A stretch of DNA of 64,000 bases from Streptomyces sp. SLBN-118. Lineage in GTDB: Bacteria > Actinomycetota > Actinomycetes > Streptomycetales > Streptomycetaceae. The notes below the pieces were generated by a model. It was not told the DNA's origin. It was given only the letters and a program-made list of their open reading frames with translations, and made no database searches. A program made the translations under genes and the position numbers. Shown here one piece after another: positions 16,420-24,337 of this stretch; position 1 is the first letter of the stretch, and each line of letters opens with the position of its first letter. The stretch lies in NCBI RefSeq assembly GCF_006715635.1, contig NZ_VFNP01000002.1, positions 1,984,001 through 2,048,000 of the forward strand, in the 5' to 3' direction.

Positions 16420-18527
16420 GCGGACGCAGAGGACGTGGCGGCGACTCCGTGACGCGACGGCTCGGCATCGCCTTCTCTGTGATGACCGGCCTCATCCTGC
16501 TGGTCGGGGCGGGAGTGCTGACCGCCACGTTCATCGGCCACGGGGCGAGCGACGAGATCGTCGACCGGACACAGCCGGCCCTCGCCGACAATCTGCGGCT
16601 GCACGGCGAGGCTTCCGACATGCAGCGTTCCATGCGCGGCTATCTCCTCACCGGCGATCAGAAGCTGCTGGATGCCTACCGGGCGGCACGCCAGGCATAC
16701 CCGGCCGTACTCGCCTCCGCCCTTGAGCACGGCGATCCCGCGACCGACCGGAATCTGAGGACACAGGCACAGCAGCTCCAGGCATATGTGCGCATCGCCG
16801 ACCAACAGGCGGGAGTCACACAGAGAAGCGAGCAGGCGGCGCGGCTCACCCGCGAGGGCGCCGTCCGGTACAACGCGTTCGCGGCCACCAACCACGAGCT
16901 TGAGGTCCGGTTGAGCGAGGACGTCCAGCGGATGGACGAGCATGCCGACAGGATCGTCCGGGTCAGCGCCGCGTGGGTCGCCGGCCTGCTGCTCGCGGCG
17001 CTGGGCGCCACCGTCTTCACATCGCTGCGAACCACCCGTGCGCTGGTCCGGCCCCTCAAGAGCGTGGAGTACACACTCGGCCTGCTCACCGCCGGGGAGT
17101 ACTCGGCACGGGCGGTGGAGCACGGGCCCGCCGAGATCCGCGCGGTGGCCCGCTCGGTGAACACGCTCGCCGACGAGGGGGACCGGCTGCGCGAGATCGA
17201 GGACGAGCGGCGCCGGCTGTCGGAGATCGCCCGGCAGGTCGGCATCCGGATCCGCGAACGCCTCGATGTGGATGAGGTCTTGGACACGGCGTGCGCGGGG
17301 ATCGGCGAGGGTCTGGAAGCCGACCATGTGTTCATCCTGCTCACCCAGGAGGACAGCCAGGTGGTCCCGGTGGTCCGGGCATGGAGCGCGGAGCAAGGTC
17401 TGCTCTCGGCCAGGGGGCTTCAGGCACTCCCTCCCATCCCGTCAGAGGTGGTCCGCGACCACTACCGGCGAGGAGCGACCTGGTCCATCGACAATCTCCC
17501 CGAATATCTCTCCGCCGGTGTACCGCTGCCGGACGCCCCCGGGTCCTTCGGCAGGACGGGCCTGCCGGAGGAGAATCGCGACGCGGCCAGGTCCCTCGGC
17601 CTGTATTCGGTCGTGATGACCCCGATCGGAGTGGGGGAAGAGCCACTCGGAGCCGTATGCCTCTCCCGCAGTGACCCGGAGCACGTCTGGCACGCCGTGG
17701 AGATCGACATCGCGGAGTCGATGGCCACCGGTGTCGGCCGGGCGCTGCACAACTCGATGCTCTACGGGCAGGAAGCGAGCCTGGTGGAGAAACTGCGCGC
17801 GCTGGACCGGGCCAAGAGCGACTTCCTGTCGACCGTCTCCCACGAGTTGCGGACTCCGCTGACCAGCATCGTCGGATATGTCGAGCTTCTGACGGACGAC
17901 GACACGGGCCCTCTCACGGAGCCGCAGCGGCGCATGCTGGACGTCATCGACCGCAATGCCAACCGACTGCGCTCGCTGATCGAGGATCTGCTGACGCTGT
18001 CCCGGATCGAGTCCGGCGCCTTCACTTCGCAGAGGGAGGACGTCGATCTGAGCCGGCTGGTGAGTTCGGCGGTGGACGCCATGAGGCCCGCCGCCGAGGC
18101 GGCTTCCGTCCGGCTGGAGACCGACTGCCCCGAAGAGCCCCTCGTACTGGAGGCGGACAGCGACCAGTTGGACCGGGTTCTGATGAATCTGCTGTCCAAC
18201 GCGGTGAAGTTCACCCCGACCGGCGGGGAAGTACGCGTCCGCGCCGCGCGGGAGGACGGCGAGGTGATCCTCAGTGTCAGCGACACCGGTATCGGCATCC
18301 CCAAGCAGGAGTGCCAGCAGCTCTTCAGCCGGTTCTTCCGGGCCTCGAACGCCGTGGACCAGGCCATCCCGGGCACCGGGCTCGGACTGACCATCGTCCA
18401 GACGATCGTGACGAACCACGGAGGCACGACGGAAGTCACCTCCGAGGAGGGCCGGGGCACGACGGTGACCGCACGGATGCCGCTGGTGACAGCGGGCAGG
18501 ACCGCGCAAACCGTGACCGATCGGTGA
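16416..18527 (+). CDS. CHASE3-HAMP-GAF sensor histidine kinase
   Basis: Membrane sensor kinase of 703 residues. Domain order: membrane segment (about 10-35), an extracellular four-helix CHASE3-like domain (about 40-175, with MQRSMRGYLLTGDQ), second membrane segment (about 185-205), HAMP linker, GAF domain (about 265-450), HisKA with His476 (STVSHELRTPLT) and a HATPase domain with N-box LLSNAVKF, G1 DTGIGI and G2 GTGLGLT. No receiver or DNA-binding part. The ATGA overlap with the glycosyltransferase shows coupling, so its natural targets are probably the two receiver proteins of the same operon. Confidence 0.94.
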   Translation: MSGRRGRGGDSVTRRLGIAFSVMTGLILLVGAGVLTATFIGHGASDEIVDRTQPALADNLRLHGEASDMQRSMRGYLLTGDQKLLDAYRAARQAYPAVLASALEHGDPATDRNLRTQAQQLQAYVRIADQQAGVTQRSEQAARLTREGAVRYNAFAATNHELEVRLSEDVQRMDEHADRIVRVSAAWVAGLLLAALGATVFTSLRTTRALVRPLKSVEYTLGLLTAGEYSARAVEHGPAEIRAVARSVNTLADEGDRLREIEDERRRLSEIARQVGIRIRERLDVDEVLDTACAGIGEGLEADHVFILLTQEDSQVVPVVRAWSAEQGLLSARGLQALPPIPSEVVRDHYRRGATWSIDNLPEYLSAGVPLPDAPGSFGRTGLPEENRDAARSLGLYSVVMTPIGVGEEPLGAVCLSRSDPEHVWHAVEIDIAESMATGVGRALHNSMLYGQEASLVEKLRALDRAKSDFLSTVSHELRTPLTSIVGYVELLTDDDTGPLTEPQRRMLDVIDRNANRLRSLIEDLLTLSRIESGAFTSQREDVDLSRLVSSAVDAMRPAAEAASVRLETDCPEEPLVLEADSDQLDRVLMNLLSNAVKFTPTGGEVRVRAAREDGEVILSVSDTGIGIPKQECQQLFSRFFRASNAVDQAIPGTGLGLTIVQTIVTNHGGTTEVTSEEGRGTTVTARMPLVTAGRTAQTVTDR

Positions 18528-18568
18528 GCCACCGTGAGCGATCGCGGCCGGCCAGGAGGTGAAACCCG

Positions 18569-19510
18569 ATGAAGCTGCCGCTGCGAAGCCGCCGCACGTG
18601 CGCCGCGATGGCGTCCGTGCTCGCCGTCCTCGCCGTCGGCTTCGGCCCGTCGACCGCGCGTGCCGCCCCGCCGTCCACCGACGAGTGGGCCGTCGAGTGG
18701 ACCGATGACTTCGGGGGCGGAGCCGGGACCGCGCCGGACTCCAAGAACTGGATCACCGACGTCGGCACCGGCTATCCCGGCGGTCCGGCCCAGTGGGGAA
18801 CCGGTGAGGTCCAGCGGTATACGAACGACCCGGCCAACCTGAGCCAGGACGGCCACGGCAACCTGCGCATCACTCCACTGCGGGACAGCGCCGGACGATG
18901 GACGTCCGGACGCATCGAGACGCGCCGCAGTGACTTCCGGCCGGCGGACGGCAAGAAGCTTCGCATTGAGGCCCGCCTCCAGCTCCCCGGTATCACCGGC
19001 CCCGCGGCCGCGGGCTACTGGCCGGCCTTCTGGACTCTCGGCCGGCCCTTCCGTACAGGCGAGGGAGTGTCACCCACCGTGGGCGAGTTCGACGTGCTGG
19101 AGAACGCCAACGGCGTCAACCGGGTGTGGGGCGCCATGCATTGCGGGACGAGCACGGGCGGCCCCTGCGAGGAGAGCACCGGCCTCAATGCCGACACCGC
19201 CTGCCCGGGCTCGGAGTGCACCGGCCACTTCCACACCTACGCCGTCGAGTGGGACCGCAGCGTCGAGCCGGAGCGGCTGACCTGGTCCGTGGACGGCAGG
19301 CCCTACCACTCCGTCAGCTCGGCACAGATCAACGAGGCCACCTGGGACGCCGCCACGGGCCACGGGCACTTCATCCTCCTCGACCTGGCCATCGGCGGCG
19401 GCTTCCCCAAAGCCATCGCCGGGCACAGCACGCCCACCCCGAACACGCGCCCCGGCAGCCCCATGCTCGTGGACCACGTCACCGTCCGTACTACAGGCGG
19501 GTCAGACTGA
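18569..19510 (+). CDS. Secreted GH16 family glycoside hydrolase
   Basis: Exported endo-glycosidase of 313 residues with a Sec signal peptide (to about residue 32, cleaved after TARA) and a GH16 beta-jellyroll. The catalytic motif is Glu173-Phe-Asp175-Val-Leu-Glu178, giving nucleophile and acid/base Glu residues; ITPLRDS and the FHTYAVEWD strand are typical. GH16 enzymes cut beta-1,3/1,4-glucans, galactans or related polymers. It starts 41 bases after the kinase, in the place where cellulose operons carry BcsZ, so trimming or releasing the polymer made by the glycosyltransferase is a fair inference. Its last nine bases overlap the convergent decayed ATPase gene. Confidence 0.9.
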   Translation: MKLPLRSRRTCAAMASVLAVLAVGFGPSTARAAPPSTDEWAVEWTDDFGGGAGTAPDSKNWITDVGTGYPGGPAQWGTGEVQRYTNDPANLSQDGHGNLRITPLRDSAGRWTSGRIETRRSDFRPADGKKLRIEARLQLPGITGPAAAGYWPAFWTLGRPFRTGEGVSPTVGEFDVLENANGVNRVWGAMHCGTSTGGPCEESTGLNADTACPGSECTGHFHTYAVEWDRSVEPERLTWSVDGRPYHSVSSAQINEATWDAATGHGHFILLDLAIGGGFPKAIAGHSTPTPNTRPGSPMLVDHVTVRTTGGSD

Positions 19511-19928
19511 CCCGGGCCGGTCGATCTCGGCCCACACGGTCTTGCAGGGCGCGGGCCCCAGCACCGTCCTTCAGCGATCGGCGTACGCCTCGACCAGCAG
19601 CAGGCCGCGCCCCGACTCGCCCTCGGGGAGCGGGCCTTCAGTCGCGTGGGGCAGCAGGTCGGCCCGGGTGTCGGTGACTTCGATACGCACCGTCCCCATA
19701 TCCGTGAGGCGGACGGCGAGGCGGAAGTCCCGTCCCGCCACCCGCCCGTGCAGCGCGGCGTTCGCGGCGAGCTCGGCGACGATCTGCCCGGCGGCCTCGT
19801 ACGGCTGCCCCCAGTCGGTGAGTTGCCGCACCGTCAGCCGACGGGCGAGCCGCGCTTCGGCGCGTGGGCGAGAGGAGCACGGTGAAGTGGCGTACAGCAG
19901 TCATGGTTCGGGTGATTTCTTGGTTCAC
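19502..19928 (-). pseudogene. Decayed ATP-binding (HATPase/RsbW-like) protein gene
   Basis: Homologous to the small GHKL ATP-binding proteins that sit beside XRE/DUF397 genes in Streptomyces. The frame from GTG 19928 or ATG 19904 (MTAVRHFTVLLSPTRRS) stops matching near 19860; the match resumes one frame over with RLARRLTVRQLTDWGQPYE, so an indel lies near 19855-19862. A TGA at 19571-19573 stands where YADRW normally continues; beyond it the same frame still reads GPAPCKTVWAEIDR to a stop at 19502. N-box-like IVAELAANAALHG and ESGRGLLLVE remain. Two independent lesions indicate a pseudogene unless the sequence has errors. Confidence 0.75.
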
Positions 19929-20046
19929 ATCACTCAGCGTGGCCGCCCGCACCTACTCTGAACAGTAATGAAGTCGGTACGCAGCGTAACCGTCCGGGTG
20001 GCGCCCGGGTGTGTCCGGACGGTGCGGACGGGTGGAGGTCGGCGGC

Positions 20047-20883
20047 ATGGACGACGGTACGGAGCAGCAGAATTGGGACGACGAGAGCGGGGCGGTCCTC
20101 AGGGCGGTGGGCCGTCAGCTCAAGGCGTGGCGGGAGTCGGCGGGGCTCCGACAGGCGGAGCTGGGGACAGCCATCGGGTACAGCGAGGAGCTGGTCTCCT
20201 CCGTGGAGCGCGGGCGGCGGGCGCCGAAGGACGTGTACCTGCAGCGGGCGGACGACGTGCTGGGCGCGGGCGGCAAGATCATCGCGATGCAGAGGGACGT
20301 GGTGGAGGTCCGGTACCCGAAGAAGGTACGGGACCTGGCGAAGCTGGAGGCGGAGGCAGTTGAGCTCGGCGCGTTCAACAGCTCAGTGGTCCAAGGGCTG
20401 TTGCAAACGGAGGACTACGCGCGGGCGCTGTTCCGCATGAGGCGACCTCTGTACACCGAGGACGTCATCGAACGCGAGGTGGGTGCACGGATGGCACGAC
20501 AGGACATCGTCGACAAGACGAAGGCTCTGCCCGTCTTCAGCTTCGTTCAGGACGAGGTGACTCTGCGCCGCCCGGTCGGCGGCAGAATGGTGCAGCGTAA
20601 GCAGCTCGAACGGCTGTTGGAGGTCGGGCAGTTCCGGAACGTCGAGATCCAGGTCATGCCGACAGGCCGGGAGGAACATGCGGGTCTGACCGGCGGGTTC
20701 CGCATCTTCAAGCTCCAGAGCGGCGCGACACTGGGGTATTCGGAGGTGCTGCACTTCACGCGTCTGATCCCCGAGCCGAGGGAGGTGCAGTTCCTGGAGA
20801 TGCAGTATGGAAGCATCCGAGCGCAGGCTCTCACGCCACGGGAGTCGCTGGCCCTCATCGAGAAAGTGCTGGGAGACACATGA
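20047..20883 (+). CDS. XRE-family helix-turn-helix regulator (Scr1-type, DUF5753)
   Basis: Cytoplasmic DNA-binding protein of 278 residues: an XRE helix-turn-helix (about 15-70, RQAELGTAIGYSEELVSSVERG) and the DUF5753/Scr1 region (about 85-275, with VQGLLQTEDYARAL and EIQVMPTG). These proteins work with a partner DUF397 protein in development and antibiotic control, acting somewhat like a toxin-antitoxin-style pair. ATG 20047 is chosen for its GGAGG site; an upstream start at 20011 is possible. The DUF397 gene overlaps its stop (ATGA). The usual third partner, a divergent ATP-binding protein, is broken here. Confidence 0.9.
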   Translation: MDDGTEQQNWDDESGAVLRAVGRQLKAWRESAGLRQAELGTAIGYSEELVSSVERGRRAPKDVYLQRADDVLGAGGKIIAMQRDVVEVRYPKKVRDLAKLEAEAVELGAFNSSVVQGLLQTEDYARALFRMRRPLYTEDVIEREVGARMARQDIVDKTKALPVFSFVQDEVTLRRPVGGRMVQRKQLERLLEVGQFRNVEIQVMPTGREEHAGLTGGFRIFKLQSGATLGYSEVLHFTRLIPEPREVQFLEMQYGSIRAQALTPRESLALIEKVLGDT

Positions 20884-21122
20884 GTATCGAGCCGGAGTGG
20901 TTCAAGAGCAGCTACAGCAGCGGCGAGCCTGGCTCCGACTGCGTGGAGGTGGCATGGCGCAAGAGCAGCTACAGCACCGGCGAAGCCGGCTCCGACTGCG
21001 TCGAGGTCGCGACCACCACCCGCGCCGTCCACGTACGGGACTCCAAGAACACGACCGGCCCACAGCTCGCCCTCGCGCCCCAGGCATGGGCAGACTTTGT
21101 CACGTACGCAGCCGACCACTGA
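20880..21122 (+). CDS. DUF397 protein with internal duplication
   Basis: Small partner protein of the upstream XRE regulator, 80 residues. The DUF397 core normally contains one W-x-KSSYS...DCVEVA unit; here it occurs twice in tandem (units starting at Trp7 and Trp26, second unit KSSYSTGEAGSDCVEVA), encoded by a 57-base direct repeat at 20898-21011. The C-terminal part (VHVRDSKN...W..F) is normal. The start ATG 20880 overlaps the XRE stop, so the pair is translationally coupled. The duplication is clear; its effect on partner binding is unknown. Confidence 0.9.
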   Translation: MSIEPEWFKSSYSSGEPGSDCVEVAWRKSSYSTGEAGSDCVEVATTTRAVHVRDSKNTTGPQLALAPQAWADFVTYAADH

Positions 21123-21137
21123 CCCCGGAGGCCCCGT

Positions 21138-21581
21138 ATGGACTGGACGCTCGAAGTGATCGTGGTCCCCGTCTCGGACGTGGACCGGGCCAGGGACTTC
21201 TACCGCGACAAGGTCGGTTTCGCGGTCGACGTCGACACCCGTGTCACCGACACCATGCGCATCGTCCAGCTCACGCCTCCCGGCTCGGGCTGCTCGATCG
21301 TCATCGGAGAGGGCATCGGCGGCCCCGACGGCAAGGGGCCCGAGCCCGGCTCGTACTCAGGGATGCAGCTCGTCGTCGCGGACATCAAGGCGGCGCACGC
21401 CGAGCTCACCGAGCGTGGCGTGGACGTGTCCGACCCGGTGGAGATCGCACCGGGCGACGGCGGCACCTTCATGTACTTCGCGGACCCGGACGGCAATACG
21501 TGGGCGGTGCAGGAGTACCGCGTACGGGCCACGAAGCCGCTGTACGAGGTGCTGCGCCCCGGCACGGCCGACAGCGACTGA
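21138..21581 (+). CDS. VOC-superfamily (glyoxalase-like) protein
   Basis: Single-module VOC protein of 147 residues: VSDVDRARDFYRDKVGF at the N-terminus and YFADPDGNTWAVQEY at the C-terminus of the fold. Substrate unknown. It shares the same layout as the protein at 12377, suggesting an old duplication within this region. A GGAGG site precedes the ATG. It ends 72 bases before the convergent glnA2 stop, with a terminator hairpin in between. Confidence 0.85.
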   Translation: MDWTLEVIVVPVSDVDRARDFYRDKVGFAVDVDTRVTDTMRIVQLTPPGSGCSIVIGEGIGGPDGKGPEPGSYSGMQLVVADIKAAHAELTERGVDVSDPVEIAPGDGGTFMYFADPDGNTWAVQEYRVRATKPLYEVLRPGTADSD

Positions 21582-21602
21582 GGGTGCCGCGCCCGACAGT
21601 TC

Positions 21603-21631
21603 GGGGCCGACGGTCGATGACCATCGGCCCC
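21603..21631. terminator. Bidirectional terminator between VOC gene and glnA2
   Basis: Extended hairpin: outer stem GGGGCCGA/TCGGCCCC, one mismatch, inner stem GGTC/GACC around a 3-base loop. It sits in the 72-base gap between convergent genes and could end both transcripts. Confidence 0.65.
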
Positions 21632-21653
21632 GGCTGGGTGCAGTTCGTCCCGC

Positions 21654-23015
21654 TCAGAGCACCGGGAGGTTCTTGCGCAGTTCGAAGGCCGTGACCTCGC
21701 TGCGGTACTCCTCCCACTCCTGCTTCTTGTTCCTGAGGAAGAAGTCGAAGACGTGCTCGCCCAGCGTCTCGGCGACCAGCTCGCTCCGCTCCATGAGCGT
21801 GATCGCCTCGCCCAGGTTCTGCGGCAGCGGCTCGATCCCCATCGCCCGGCGCTCCGCGTCCGACAGCGCCCACACGTCGTCGTCCGCGCCGGCGGGGAGT
21901 TCGTAGCTCTCCTCGATGCCCTTGAGGCCCGCGGCGAGCAGCACCGCGTACGTCAGATACGGGTTCGCGCCGGAGTCGATGGAGCGGACCTCGACGCGGG
22001 CCGAGCCCGTCTTGCCCGGCTTGTACATCGGGACGCGGATCAGCGCCGAGCGGTTGTTGTGGCCCCAGCAGATGTACGAGGGGGCCTCGCCGCCCGCGCC
22101 CGCGCTGCGGGCGGAGCCGCCCCAGATGCGCTTGTAGGAGTTGACCCACTGGTTGGTGACGGCCGAGATTTCCGCCGCGTGCCTGAGCAGGCCCGCGATG
22201 AAGGAACGGCCGACCTTGGAGAGCTGGTATTCCGAGCCGGACTCGTAGAAGGCGTTCCGGTCTCCCTCGAAGAGGGAGAGGTGGGTGTGCATGCCGGAGC
22301 CGGGGTACTCACTGAAGGGCTTCGGCATGAACGTCGCCTGGACGCCCTGCTCCAGCGCGACCTGCTTCATGACCAGGCGGAAGGTCATGATGTTGTCGGC
22401 CGTGGAGAGCGCGTCCGCGTACCGCAGGTCGATCTCCTGCTGGCCCGGCGCGCCCTCGTGGTGGCTGAACTCCACCGAGATGCCCATGGATTCGAGCATG
22501 GTGATCGCCTGACGGCGGAAGTCCATGCCGACATTCTGAGGGGTGTGGTCGAAATAGCCCGAATTGTCGGCAGGGGTGGGCCGGGTGCCGTCCAGCGGCT
22601 TGTTCTTCAGCAGGAAGAACTCGATCTCCGGGTGGGTGTAGAAGGTGAAGCCCAGGTCGGAGGTCTTGGCGAGGATCCGCTTCAGTACGTACCGCGGGTC
22701 CGCGAAGGAGGGCGAGCCGTCCGGCATCAGGATGTCGCAGAACATCCGCGCCGTGCCTGGGGCCTCGGCCCGCCACGGCAGAATCTGGAAGGTGCTCGGA
22801 TCCGGCTTGGCGATCATGTCGGACTCGTAGACCCGCGCGAAGCCCTCGATCGCGGATCCGTCGAAGCCGATGCCCTCGTCGAAGGCCTGCTCCAGCTCGG
22901 CGGGGGCCACCGCGACCGACTTCAGAAAGCCGAGAACATCGGTGAACCACAGGCGCACGAAGCGGATGTCGCGCTCCTCGAGGGTACGGAGCACAAATTC
23001 CTGCTGCTTATCCAT
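21654..23015 (-). CDS. glnA2: Glutamine synthetase-like enzyme GlnA2 (probable gamma-glutamylpolyamine synthetase)
   Basis: GSI-type ligase of 453 residues. The N-terminal beta-grasp (FVRLWFTDVLGFLKS) and ATP/glutamate sites (EIEFFLL, GYFDHTPQ, EFSHHEGAPGQQEIDLRY, KPFSEYPGSGMHTHLS, CWGHNNRSALIRVP) are all present. Position between glnE and nadE matches S. coelicolor glnA2 (SCO2241 as I recall), reported to glutamylate polyamines rather than assimilate ammonium. The GlnE target motif NLYDLPPEE of housekeeping GlnA is replaced by SYELPAGADDD, so AMP control is doubtful. ATG 23015 begins the conserved MDKQQEF; longer in-frame starts up to 23237 are rejected. Plain glutamine synthetase activity cannot be excluded. 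Confidence 0.88.
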   Translation of the reverse strand: MDKQQEFVLRTLEERDIRFVRLWFTDVLGFLKSVAVAPAELEQAFDEGIGFDGSAIEGFARVYESDMIAKPDPSTFQILPWRAEAPGTARMFCDILMPDGSPSFADPRYVLKRILAKTSDLGFTFYTHPEIEFFLLKNKPLDGTRPTPADNSGYFDHTPQNVGMDFRRQAITMLESMGISVEFSHHEGAPGQQEIDLRYADALSTADNIMTFRLVMKQVALEQGVQATFMPKPFSEYPGSGMHTHLSLFEGDRNAFYESGSEYQLSKVGRSFIAGLLRHAAEISAVTNQWVNSYKRIWGGSARSAGAGGEAPSYICWGHNNRSALIRVPMYKPGKTGSARVEVRSIDSGANPYLTYAVLLAAGLKGIEESYELPAGADDDVWALSDAERRAMGIEPLPQNLGEAITLMERSELVAETLGEHVFDFFLRNKKQEWEEYRSEVTAFELRKNLPVL

Positions 23016-23251
23016 TTCCACCCATCCTTGCTGGTAAAGCCGCCTGCTCCGCACGAGCATGCCATCCGTGGGTTTCGGGCGCGTTGCACGCCTCGTCCCA
23101 ATGGCACCTGTACCGACGAGCCCATTGTCGGTCAGAGCCCGCAGCGAGACGACCCTCAGGCCTCTCTCAACGCGTCCGCCACGGCCAGTGATGGCTGTTT
23201 GACGGTCCCGTATGAGGTGCCGGACGCGCCCGCACACTACGATCTGCGCCC

Positions 23252-23638
23252 ATGGGGGCTCCCCGGCTCAGCGACATCGCGCGCACCGCGCGTCCCATGG
23301 CACTGCTCAGTGCCGTGGCGACGCTCCTCGGCGCGCTCTTCATCTGTCTGAGCCCGCCCGCCGGGCATCACACGGCCGCGCCCGCCTCCACGTCAGGCTC
23401 CACGTCCGCGTCGGGCGATGCGGCGGCCGCGTACACCTGCCCGTACGACAAGGGCGCCTGCGGCCTGATGCCGCTCGTCAAACCGGCCGTGCTCACCGCG
23501 CCCCCGCTGGACGCGCCCGTCGAGGCCGGGGCACAGCCCCCGCACCTCGGCGCACCGCCCGCCGGGGCGTCGCTGCCCCGCTCGGGAGCGCAGCCGCGGG
23601 CTCCCAGCCTTCACGTCCTTCAAGTGTTGCGGACCTGA
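23252..23638 (+). CDS. Hypothetical small membrane-anchored protein
   Basis: Unrecognised 128-residue protein. One membrane segment or signal anchor (about 15-35, MALLSAVATLLGALFICLS) is followed by an Ala/Ser/Pro-rich exported linker holding two cysteines in TCPYDKGACGLMP. Nothing catalytic is visible. It precedes the DUF3105 and DUF305 genes on the same strand with a 57-base gap, so it may be the first gene of that small operon. Codon bias is typical, supporting a real gene. Confidence 0.65.
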   Translation: MGAPRLSDIARTARPMALLSAVATLLGALFICLSPPAGHHTAAPASTSGSTSASGDAAAAYTCPYDKGACGLMPLVKPAVLTAPPLDAPVEAGAQPPHLGAPPAGASLPRSGAQPRAPSLHVLQVLRT

Positions 23639-23695
23639 GCGGTCCCGCCTCCCCCACAGCCCCTTGATCACTTCATTGACGAAGGACGACACATC

Positions 23696-24337
23696 ATGGC
23701 TCCTCGCACCAACGACCGCAAAGCCCGAATAGAGCAGATGCGCCGCGCCGAGCAGGCCCGCGAGCGCCGCAGCCGGATCATCACGATCGCCGTCAGCGGA
23801 GTCGTCGTGGCCGGACTCGTCGGCTTCGGCGTCTACGTGCTCAACAAGGAGTCGGACAAGAAGGACCAGGAGCTCGCAGAGGCCAAGGCTCCCGTCACCG
23901 GCGAGAAGAGCTGGGACGCGAAGAAGCTCGGCCGCACGCACGTCACCAAGACGGTCTCCTACCCGATGAAGCCGCCGGTCGGCGGCAACCACAACCAGGT
24001 GTGGATGAACTGCAACGGCGACGTCTACAAGGAGCCGGTCCCCGACATGAACGCCGTGCACTCGCTGGAGCACGGCGCGGTCTGGGTCACCTACAACGAC
24101 AAGGCCTCGGCGGCCGATGTGACCAAGCTGAGCGAGAAGGTCAAGAAGACCCCGTACACGCTGATGAGCCCCTTCAAGGACCAGGCCGGGGCGATCATGC
24201 TGAGCGCCTGGGGCAAGCAGCTGACGGTCGACAGCGCGAGCGACCCGCGCGTGAGCCAGTTCTTCACCAAGTACGTGCAGGGCGCGCAGACGCCCGAGCC
24301 GGGCGCCGCGTGCACCAACGGACTGGGCGGCAAGTGA
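23696..24337 (+). CDS. DUF3105 membrane-anchored protein
   Basis: A 213-residue protein with a charged, cytoplasmic N-terminus (ARIEQMRRAEQARERRSR), one membrane segment (about 33-53) and an extracellular DUF3105 domain marked by PPVGGNHN, NCNGDVY and the conserved VHSLEHGAVWVTY. The family is widespread in actinobacteria and has no assigned reaction; conserved His and Cys residues suggest metal or redox chemistry. Its TGA overlaps the GTG of the DUF305 gene, so the two are coupled. Confidence 0.85.
   Translation: MAPRTNDRKARIEQMRRAEQARERRSRIITIAVSGVVVAGLVGFGVYVLNKESDKKDQELAEAKAPVTGEKSWDAKKLGRTHVTKTVSYPMKPPVGGNHNQVWMNCNGDVYKEPVPDMNAVHSLEHGAVWVTYNDKASAADVTKLSEKVKKTPYTLMSPFKDQAGAIMLSAWGKQLTVDSASDPRVSQFFTKYVQGAQTPEPGAACTNGLGGK

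Noticed and set aside
19638..19952. 104-codon minus-strand frame over the 5' part of the decayed ATPase gene
   Set aside because: Only its first 16 or so residues match the ATP-binding family; the rest is the wrong frame after the indel.
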